64,000 nucleotides of DNA from Sordaria brevicollis (lineage: Eukaryota; Ascomycota; Sordariomycetes; Sordariales; Sordariaceae). The position numbers and the translations under genes were made by a program. The notes under the pieces are model-generated. The model worked only from the letters and a program-made list of their open reading frames with translations. It was not told the origin of the DNA and searched no databases. Numbering within the stretch: position 1 is the first letter of the stretch; every line of letters starts with the position of its first letter. Shown here piece after piece: positions 55,647 through 64,000 of the stretch. The stretch lies in assembly GCA_033439795.1 (NCBI GenBank), contig JAUTDP010000015.1:62001-126000 (forward strand). Direction: 5' to 3'.

Positions 55647-57207
55647 GTGACGGGCGTCAATGAGGGGGAGAGAAGGGGAGGTGGTTGTATATATGAGCGT
55701 GGGACCTATGAATGAGTGAATGATTGTCTTGATGTACATATACCCGTTGTGAGAGTGTGAGAGTGTCTAATTAATAATCTTGTTGAAGATGACTTTCCTT
55801 CCTATTGATGTAGTTGTTGGGTTTGTCGGGACGTCTGTCGTGCACCTGCGTGCACGCTGAGAGTGGAAGTGCAGACGCAGAGTTAATGTAACAGACAGAC
55901 GCCAGTATATAAACCCCCACCAGTTCACCCATCTCCGTACACTAGCGAGTCATTGTTCCCCACACTACTCTTTCTCGCCCTTGCCTACAAATCCCACACA
56001 AAAAACTGCGCCTTTGGCGCAGGTGGGTTGCTCACCGCGCACATGCGCTTGAGATCAAACTTTCGATTCCCATCCGTGGGAATCCAAAAAGCAAATTTGT
56101 GTTGTCCACAAGACACGCATATTTCCGGTTCTTTGCCTTACCCGCAATACCGGCACGAAGAATACTGGTTCGTACGGTTTTGATGTAAAACCCGGATCTC
56201 GCCGAGACTTCACAATTTACGTTGAAGCAAAAAACGAGGGACTTGGGACACGTCCTGTTGAAAAAAAATTGTCATCCGGGACTCTAGCATGACGGTCTTT
56301 TCCAAAAATGTCATGCTGCGAAGAAATACCTGGCGATTGATTATGGGGGTGTGGGGGATGGGTTTGGTGGTGTACTTTTTTTGCTGCCTTTGTGACTGGA
56401 GTTAGCGTCTTTTTCTTTCTTTTTCACTTCGTTTGCCTTTTTCTGAAGCTCAAGTCAACAACTGATGCAAGGCACGTTGACTTCACGGAGAACATCGCCC
56501 AAGTGAGAAGCGCAGCGGACAAGTCACCAGGAAGATGGGATGCTCGCGGAAGACGCATACCCGTAGTTGCCACGAACCATCCGTTCTTTCTGTTTGGGTC
56601 CATGCAAGACGAGACGAACTGGTGGTGATGGGATTCAAGCAGGCGGAGATTTTCCGTACCTGCCTGGAACATATTCGATGAACAAACAGCCTGTCAATTG
56701 ACAATTCATGCGAACCTCGCTAAAAACACCAACAGCCCAACTCCCGTCATTTTCTCGCTCGTTAAAGATCGAGACCCAAGATGTACTGGATCGGCATGAA
56801 CAAAGCATCACCGGACACTCAAACAACCTCGAAACAACACAACACTTTCCACAAGCTTGGCAGTTGTGTGCCGACGTGCATCTCCTCTCCACGGGAGCAG
56901 GCAAGGAAGTCACGTTGGTTCCGCGGACCATACCCGCCCCGAAGCCGGCATGTTGCAAATCGTCTGTCTTCCTCCTCAGATAAATCGACGACGGGAGGGT
57001 CATAATTTCGGCGACACAGATTCTTCCTGACTGATATCTCAAGTTGCGAAAGCAGGGTGGTTTCGGCAAAAAGACAAAGAAGTTGGGATGAACCTGTGTC
57101 CCTTGGCACAGAAAGGAACGGAACAAGAAAAAAAAGGAAGGGGAAACCCGAAAAACGTTGTTTCAGTGATCGTGGAGGACAAAAATGTGAAAAAAAGAAA
57201 TGATGGT
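55647..57207. other. Intergenic region with a candidate non-coding transcript
   Basis: About 1.6 kb. The first 150 bases are the peptidase 3' flank. A TATA-like box and two hairpins at 55906-56085 are listed separately. Short frames at 56392-56628, 56635-57126 (minus) and 56708-56983 have no recognisable content. A-rich sequence at 57124-57200 provides T runs on the tRNA strand. Confidence 0.4.
55906..56210 (+). ncRNA. Candidate non-coding or micropeptide transcript
   Basis: TATATAAA at 55906-55913 stands in a promoter-like context. Downstream lie two perfect hairpins, CTGCGCC-TTT-GGCGCAG (about 56006-56022) and ATTCCCA-TCCG-TGGGAAT (about 56068-56085). The only ATG frame in this part (56044-56184, 46 codons) is unremarkable. 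I could not match it to U1, U2, U4, U5 or U6 RNA, nor to box C/D motifs. An unknown RNA or a small gene are both possible; chance is not excluded. Confidence 0.25.
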
Positions 57208-57304
57208 CTCTCCCGCCGGGAATTGAACCCGGGTCTCGAGCGAATCGAACTGATTGATGTTCAAGCTTGACAAGCTCACATACTGACCACTATACTACGG
57301 AAGA
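57208..57304 (-). tRNA. tRNA-Asp(GTC) with a 25-bp intron
   Basis: Read on the minus strand. The acceptor stem TCTTCCG pairs with CGGGAGA (one G-T pair), discriminator G. The D arm is GTATAGTGGTCAGTAT, as in eukaryotic tRNA-Asp. The anticodon stem TGAGC/GCTCG encloses TT-GTC-A with a 25-base intron after position 37. The T arm is CCGGG-TTCAATT-CCCGG. Downstream on the minus strand a run of seven T (plus 57190-57196) can terminate RNA polymerase III. A Gypsy-type LTR begins about 90 bases upstream. Confidence 0.95.
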
Positions 57305-57394
57305 TGTTTTTACAACTGTTGTTCAGCTGTCGTAGTTTGGTTGTTGGTGATCGGCGTCGGGACTAGGGCTTATAATCCTGATGCTGCACCCTCG

Positions 57395-57693
57395 TGTGAC
57401 GAACCGTTATAAGCATAGGAGTATATCGCTGGGATAGAATAATAAAATAATAGTAATAGTAGCCAAAAGGTATTAATCGATTATAGAAGTCATTGCTTGT
57501 TAAAGAGCCTAGTATTTAGGAAGCCTAAGGAAGCTTCCTTATATATTAGTCTTTCAAACCGGTAGCCGCCGCGCTACTGGAGCGGCTATGCGGCCGTTAA
57601 GAAGGGCGCCGCCCGGCGCCGCTATGCGGCGTTTGCGGCTCTACTTCTAATTGGTCAACTAATTACTATATATAATTAAATCGTAATATAATA
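57395..57693 (-). repeat. Left LTR (3' LTR) of the Gypsy-type element
   Basis: Begins TGTGACGAACCGTTATAAGC and ends just before the C4-TTCTCC purine tract. The partner LTR is outside the window, so the right boundary is inferred from the tract. It contains a GC-rich, hairpin-prone block at 57559-57642 that contrasts with its surroundings. Confidence 0.7.
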
Positions 57694-60600
57694 CCCCTTC
57701 TCCTATAGTTTTATCTTTAAACGCTATAATATAATTTTAATACGTAATTATTATTCTTTTAATAAGTTTTTACCTTTTAATAATAATTCGGTTAATTAAT
57801 TTACCTATCCTACCTAATCTCCCTTCCTTTCCTTTTCTTTTTACTAATCCTTTATAACGCTTATACGATTCCTTTTAGTAAATTTCCCCCCTTTTTTTTT
57901 TTTTCGTTCTTTTATTACTATTTTTTGACGTAATACTTTATTATACCGCCGTCCTTTTTACTACTAAACGGTCCTTTCGCTACGGGTCCGTTATTAAAAT
58001 TCTTACTAATTATATTAAAATTCTTAATTAATTACTCGAAATACCTTATTTAAATTATTTCTAATATAAACGGTCTTATATTATAGATTCGTCGAAATCG
58101 AAGTCGTATAGCGAGTACGTTCGTTATAAATACCCTTATAATAATATTAATATAAGAGGTAAGCGTAAATATTGTAAGTAATATACGGGGTTATTATTAT
58201 TGACGTATTTTAATTTCTTCCGCGATTTAAGAGATTTAACGTTTAGAAGACGAAGAGGAGTATTTAATAAAATAGATTTACGAATTTTAATTTCATTTAA
58301 TGCGAATTCGTAAGTAAAAGCGTTATTTATAAAAGAAATAAAAGTTTTTATTTAACTATAGGATAGTAGAATATAAGAAAGAGCTATTAGAAGGTAATAC
58401 TCCTATAGTAAGGGATTTTAATATTATCGTTTACGGCGACGATTCGTAATTTAACGAATTGGGTATATTATCTCCTAATTCTTTAAAATAATTGGCTTTT
58501 AATCCTCTTAAGTTAGTCGGTTAGAATTTTATCGATATTAATTCTCAATTTCGTTCTTAAAGTTAATAAAATTATTTAAAGGTTCTTAGGTATTATTTAC
58601 GTAATTATAGCCTTTCTATTTAATAAAATATTTAATTAATTTATCTTTCTTATCGATTTTTAAATTTAGGATTACTTTTATGATATATTTATTTCTATTA
58701 TTCTATATCGCCGTTTAATAATCGATTTTAATTATTTTAAATATTAATTCGAATAATAAAACGTAAAAGGTTAATTATTAATGTATATTTTTAAAGAATT
58801 TTAATCGGAAATTACTTATACTAATTTTCTGAAAAATTTTAAATAGTCTTATTTTTTTAAAATTAAATTTATCGTTAGATCGTTTTATTTTAATATTGCG
58901 ACGAAGAAGGTAAATTTTATCCCCCTCTTAAAAAATCGGTATTAACGATTTCGTATAATTGTAATATTAATTTATTTTATTACGAATAAAGGTAAATTTA
59001 TTTTTCAAAATCTAATATATCTCTATAAGGCGTTCAATACGAATATAAGTTTTAAGGGCTTATATTTCCGAATCCTATCCCCTTTATAAATTTATTTTAT
59101 ATCCGTAATTAATAAAAAACGGTATAACTTTAATCGTTTCTATTTTCGAATTATTATAAAATATTTAAACCGTAAGTAATAATTTTATTTAATTATTTTA
59201 TTCGTAATTAACGTATATTTGAAGGTATATTTCTAAAATTTAATTTATCCGTTTTATTTACTTATTTATCTTTACGTAATACGCGGTAAATATTTTACTT
59301 TTTACGCCTAATTTATTAACGAAAGTTTACTAGAATCGTAACGTAAATAGCTTATTTTTATTTATTACGAATTCTTTAAGCTATTCGTAATTTAATATAA
59401 TATATTAAATAAAAATATAGGTGAATTATTCAACGTTTATATCTTTTCGGAACGGTATAAAGTAGGAGAATTTCTTGAATCGGTTAATTACGACTAATAT
59501 ATTATCGTATTTAATATTTATAATTAAATTTCGAAATATTGGGAGTTTTATAATAAAATTTATAGTAAAGTATTACTAAAGTCCCTCGGATATTAATAAT
59601 AACTCCAATAGCTCGTAAGGTTTATAACGGTTTGTTTTAATTTTATAATAAATTTTATATTTATATAAGATTTTTATAACGATATTTCGCATTTTAGCGA
59701 ATTTAAACGTTTATTAGATTCTTACTAAAGTTTTTATAATATTTATATAACCTCCTTCCTTTAGTAATTCGTAAATATTTCGTATTAATTCTTTTTAAAA
59801 TTAAGGGGGTATTTATATTTTATTATTATATATTTATAATTCGATAGAAATAATTAAATATTTTTTAATTTCCTCGTTATTAATCGCGTATTGCCCGTCG
59901 ACAATATATTAAATCTAATCGTCGGGTTTAATAAATACGGTATAAATTTTTAAATTTTATTCTAAATCGTTATCGAATTTTTAAATAATAGGTTTATAAA
60001 ATAACGATCTATCTTCATTAATAGTAAATAGGGTAGCCGAAGTAATTTCTTTAATTTTAAAATCTTCTTATTTACTTAGGGTATCGGTTTTAACGTTCTT
60101 TAAACTTTTATAGTAATAGATTACGAAATTAAATTATACGAGGAATTTTAACTATTTTATTTAACGTTAATTTAATTCCTTAATTAACGTAAAATATATT
60201 AAATTTTTCTAATTTAAATAAATTTTAATTAATTTAATTATTCCGTTAAATTATAATTATTATTCTTAAAATATTTAAATAATAAATATAAATTCTTTAT
60301 TATAAATAAAGTAATTAAATTCGGGTCCCCGGAAAATTTTCGAGAAGAATATAATAGGGTATAAACGGTTTTAATTATTTCTCTACCCTAATTATCCTCC
60401 TATAGCCCAATTTAATACGTCGATTTCAATTTCGAATTCTTTAATAGGGTTAAATAATATTAGAATTAGATCGTCGAAAATTATACGTTTAAAAGTAGTA
60501 AAAACGTTATTATATTCCTTTATTTATTTATATTTAATATCTTTCTTTATTAAATCGTTAAGTAATTTAATAATACTTTTAAACCCTTTAATAAATTATT

Positions 60601-63353
60601 AATAAAAGTTAACGAAATTAAAGAACCTTCGAACGCCTATTATACTAATTAATATTAACTAATCGATAATATCCTTAATTTTAATTAAATTTATACGGAT
60701 TTGTCCGGGGGAAATATAATAGCCTAAAAAATCGACTTATTCTTTATAAAATTCGCTTTTCTTAGGGTTAATAAATAATTTAACTTTTTCTAAGGTTATT
60801 AATACTTTATAAATATACTTCTAATATTCTTTTTCGTTTTTTAAAAATATAATAATATTATCGATATATACTATTACGAATTCTCCTACGAATTACTTAA
60901 ATATAGTATTAATCCGAGCTTAGAATAATATTAGGGCATTCGTAAGACTTTATAATATTATATAATATTCGTAATATCCTAATAATATTTTAAACGCCGT
61001 CTTAATTTCTTTTCCTTTTTTTATACGAATTTAAAAAAAGGCCGAAGTAAGGTCGAACTTAGAGAATATTTTTACTTTATTAAATCGATCCCTTATATTT
61101 TAAATTAGTAGTAATAAGTAACGATTTTTAATTATATTATTATTAAAATGCCGGTAATTAATAATGAATCGGAACTCTCCGTCCTTTTTTAGTATAAAAA
61201 GGATTGGGGAGCCCTATAGTAATTATAATTCTCTAATATATTTTAATTTAAACCGTTCGTTAATATACTCTTTAAACGCTTTTATTTAAATAATATTTAA
61301 TTAATAGATTTTTTAGTAATTAAATTTAGCGCCTTTTTTTAAAGGTATTTCATAGTCCTATAGATTATACTCCGGTAACGTATATTTAGAAGATATTTTA
61401 AAAATTTTATATCTTCGGTATTAAATAGGTACGTTTTTAAATCGGTCTTCGCTATCGGTTTTCTAAAGGGGTGGTTTTAATAAGGGTACTTCCTTTAGGT
61501 AATTATTAATAAATATAACTATCTTCAATAGTTCTAATAATAGCGTAATTTTATATAACGAAAGATATTAACCCTTTCTATTAGTAATTAAGACTTCTTT
61601 AATCGCCGCGCTATCGGGTACTTTAAGTTTAAATTGCCGTTTAATAATCTTATTAATCTAATCGATATTTAAATTATATTTCCTAAGCCAAAATCTTTTT
61701 AATATAGCGTTATATTTACCGATTAGAATAATATTAAAAACGATTTCCTATATATTTCCGTTAATAATAATTTTTATAAGTATTATTTGTTTGAATATTT
61801 ATCCTTATTTATAATTCGGACTCTTCCCTTTAAATATATATATTCGATAAAGTCTTTTCTTATAAACTTAGGGAATTTTCTAATTATTTACCGTTTACGG
61901 GGTAATAAAATTAATTAATAATCCGGAATTAATTATAGCCGTTATTAATCTTTTAAACGGCTCTATCCAATCTATTTAAATTTAATAAATCGAATCGGTA
62001 TTGTAATTTACTTTAAAGATTTATATTAACGTAATTATTCACAATCTTCTCGCGAAGAATTGGCGTTATTTCCTTATTTTCTACAATTATTATAGCGTTT
62101 CCTTTAAACCTTATTATAAATTGTATTAATATTTAAAAACGATATTATTATAATTTCCCTTTTTTAAACCTTATTACGAAAATATTCCTATTCTTTATAT
62201 AATATTTATCGGGTATATTATTATTTAACTTTATCGGCTATATAAACGATATAATTAATTTTAATATATTTTTAATACTAAATATAAAGGTTATTAATAC
62301 ATTCCCGTTTACTATAACCCTCTTTAAATAATAATTTTAATAATTTGCTATTATTTTTACAATCCTTCGATAATCCGGTTTCCTATATAAATATAGAATC
62401 CTTATAATAAATATTTCGGATTATTATTAATACGTTATTTTCCTAAATATATTAGAGAAAATAATTATATTCTATTTTATACAATAAGTATTAAGGGTAT
62501 ACGTTATATAAATAGTATATCTACGCAATTTATTTATAGGCCGGGTAATTAAAAGAAATTTAAAAATAATTATCCGTTTATAATTCCTATAATTAATCGT
62601 ATATAATATAAATATCTACTTCGAAAGCGGTTATTCTAATAAATTATAATATAAATCTAGGGGGGTAAATCCCTAAATAAGATTCTTCTTTAATAGGATT
62701 AACGTAGTATTCTATATTTAATTATTTATTTTATTTATTATTAAAATTAAATATAATTTATTTACGTTCTTAGCGATATTTTCTCTTAAATCTTTAGAGA
62801 ACGGATTAAAAGAAGGTGAATAATTCTTCGGGTATTTTACGTAAATTGTTAAAAGCGTCCTCGTAAAATCGATAATCTCGTCGATAAAAGTAGTATTTAT
62901 AGTAATTATATACCTTCTATTATCCTTAACGCTCAATTTCTTTAATATAATATTCTTTAATTAGAATTTAGAATTTTTCGAATTCCCTTTAAAATTATTC
63001 TTTATAATTAATTTAATCGTTAGTATTAATATCGGAGGTTAATACTATTATATCGGATATATCGGTATAAATATTATATTTTTTATTTAGGATAGTCGCG
63101 AATAGCTATTTATCGCGTATATCGATATTATACGTATTTTATAACGAAGGTAATATAAAGTAATTATAGGGTCGAGGAGCGATATTTTCTTTATTAAATT
63201 CGTAAATATAAATTTTATTACCGTAGATATAATCTTCGTTATTATTTTTATTATCGAACCTATATTAATATTGTTCGTATTAATTATATTCTTCGATAAG
63301 TATATAATCGTCGATTAATTTATTTTTATAATCGATTATATAAATATATTTGT

Positions 63354-63590
63354 CATGGGGCTGATGCCCGTGGCCGAGTTTGACTGGCACTGCCAGTCGT
63401 GCCGCCAGTCGGGCCGCCAGTCGCGGTCCTTACCGCCACGGTAAGCGGAGTGGCCCGTGCCCTAATCTTTAAAAGGATAGTTGGCCAATGCCGTCCAAAG
63501 GGCGCCTCCCTTCCTCCCTTTTCCTTTTCGTAGAACCTTATCGATTCGTTAAGACCTAGTATTTGTGCCAATTGTGTTGTGCCCCTTATA
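63354..63590 (-). other. GC-rich gag-like island inside the RIP-degraded Gypsy element
   Basis: About 240 bases of normal-to-high GC inside otherwise A+T-rich sequence. On the minus strand one frame stays open (63571-63353): AQILGLNESIRFYEKEKG, then HWPTILLKIRARATPLT, with an Ala/Thr/Gly-rich end. This looks like the C-terminal part of a gag protein. Features within: three GCCAGTC units spaced exactly 12 bp (63392, 63404, 63416), the palindrome GACTGGCA-C-TGCCAGTC (63382-63398) and CTTACCG-CCA-CGGTAAG (63429-63445). Confidence 0.55.
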
Positions 63591-64000
63591 TTAGGTTTTA
63601 TTATTAAAAAGCGGATAAAAGAAGTAAAGCAAATTTAATAAGCGGATAATAATTTTATAAACGGAAGACCAATAGCTTTGAGTACGGTATTACGGTATTT
63701 TCGATATTATAATCGGATTTAACGATATAGATATTAACGATATAAAGGAATTTTACAATTCCTAAAACGGTATACTAAATAATAATAATAATAGCGAAGG
63801 CTTAATTAAAGGTTTAATTAAAGCCCTTAAGAATAGTACGACCTTTAGGGATTATATTAAATTTTTTTTATTTAATATTACCCTTATTTCTAATACCCTT
63901 ACCCCCTATTTAGATTTCGGAATTATTAAATACTCCGTTCGTAAAAAGAAGTCTCCTTTTAAGACCTTAGTTAATAATAATTCCGATAATAATACGAATT

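Larger units (their letters stand above)
57395..64000 (-). mobile_element. RIP-degraded Ty3/Gypsy-type LTR retrotransposon, truncated by window edge
   Basis: Very A+T-rich sequence from 57.4 kb to the edge. The left end is an LTR (57395 to about 57693) starting TGTGACGAACC, followed by CCCCTTCTCC, which is a polypurine tract on the minus strand. So the element reads right to left and this is its 3' LTR. On the minus strand the reverse-transcriptase site VIVYIDNIIIF (near 60,865) is followed by NPKKSEF and VDFLGYYISPGQIRI (about 60,690-60,770), diagnostic of Gypsy elements. A gag-like patch at 63.35-63.59 kb lies upstream of pol as expected. Stops are frequent, so it is dead. Whether everything to position 64000 is one element cannot be decided without the other LTR. 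Confidence 0.85.

Noticed and set aside
62718..62936. Minus-strand 72-codon frame in the A+T-rich region
   Set aside because: It is a chance-open remnant within the RIP-degraded Gypsy element, Ile/Asn/Lys-rich through mutation, not a gene.
1..64000. Dispersed 5S rRNA genes, other rRNA, CRISPR arrays
   Set aside because: Neurospora scatters its 5S genes, so I looked for the conserved 5S words on both strands and saw none. No evenly spaced repeat array of CRISPR type occurs, nor is one expected in a fungal nucleus.

Overview
The window looks like a piece of nuclear chromosome from a filamentous ascomycete, most likely Neurospora or a close relative such as Sordaria. Gene islands of normal composition with short spliced introns (GTANGT-type donors, CTAAC/CTGAC branch sites) sit next to transposon relics that are extremely rich in A+T, depleted of CpA/TpG and full of stop codons. 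That is the signature of repeat-induced point mutation (RIP). The protein families (SWR1, RPN2, CYTH-type RNA triphosphatase, a CAO-type carotenoid oxygenase) also fit. All assignments come from reading the sequence; no database was searched.

Layout. Positions 1-25.4 kb hold an AIF/AMID-like flavoprotein (+), a small secreted Cys-rich protein (+), the mRNA-capping RNA triphosphatase (-), proteasome subunit RPN2 (+), a DUF1769-type protein (+), a SnoaL-like protein (+), a carotenoid oxygenase (+), an intron-containing tRNA-Pro(AGG) (-), a possible short-chain dehydrogenase relic and a fungal membrane protein (-). A TA-flanked, pogo/Fot-like MITE lies at 9.86-10.20 kb. At 25.95-26.75 kb is an 807-bp RIP-mutated element with long terminal inverted repeats and a perfect 8-bp target duplication, so a hAT-type non-autonomous transposon.

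Positions 27-46 kb hold a DHA2-type MFS transporter (-), a 4.2-kb stretch without a convincing gene, an uncharacterised 639-aa fungal protein (-), the complex I subunit NDUFB8/ASHI (-) divergent from the chromatin remodeller SWR1 (+), and a small Arg/Ser/Tyr-rich protein (+). Positions 47.19-52.89 kb are one complete RIP-destroyed Copia-type LTR retrotransposon (minus orientation, 5-bp target duplication GCAAC). After it come an S28 serine carboxypeptidase (+), a candidate non-coding transcript, and an intron-containing tRNA-Asp(GTC) (-). From 57.4 kb to the right edge the window is a RIP-destroyed Ty3/Gypsy-type element, also minus, whose first LTR begins about 90 bp upstream of the tRNA-Asp gene; its far LTR lies outside the window.

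The protein genes are mostly housekeeping (transcript capping, proteasome, respiration, H2A.Z exchange) plus a few accessory ones (secreted protein, MFS pump, carotenoid oxygenase, secreted peptidase). They do not form an obvious pathway cluster. The most interesting structure is in the mobile DNA: which elements were hit by RIP, which patches escaped, and where the elements inserted. I found no CRISPR array, rRNA gene or clear new multi-gene system.
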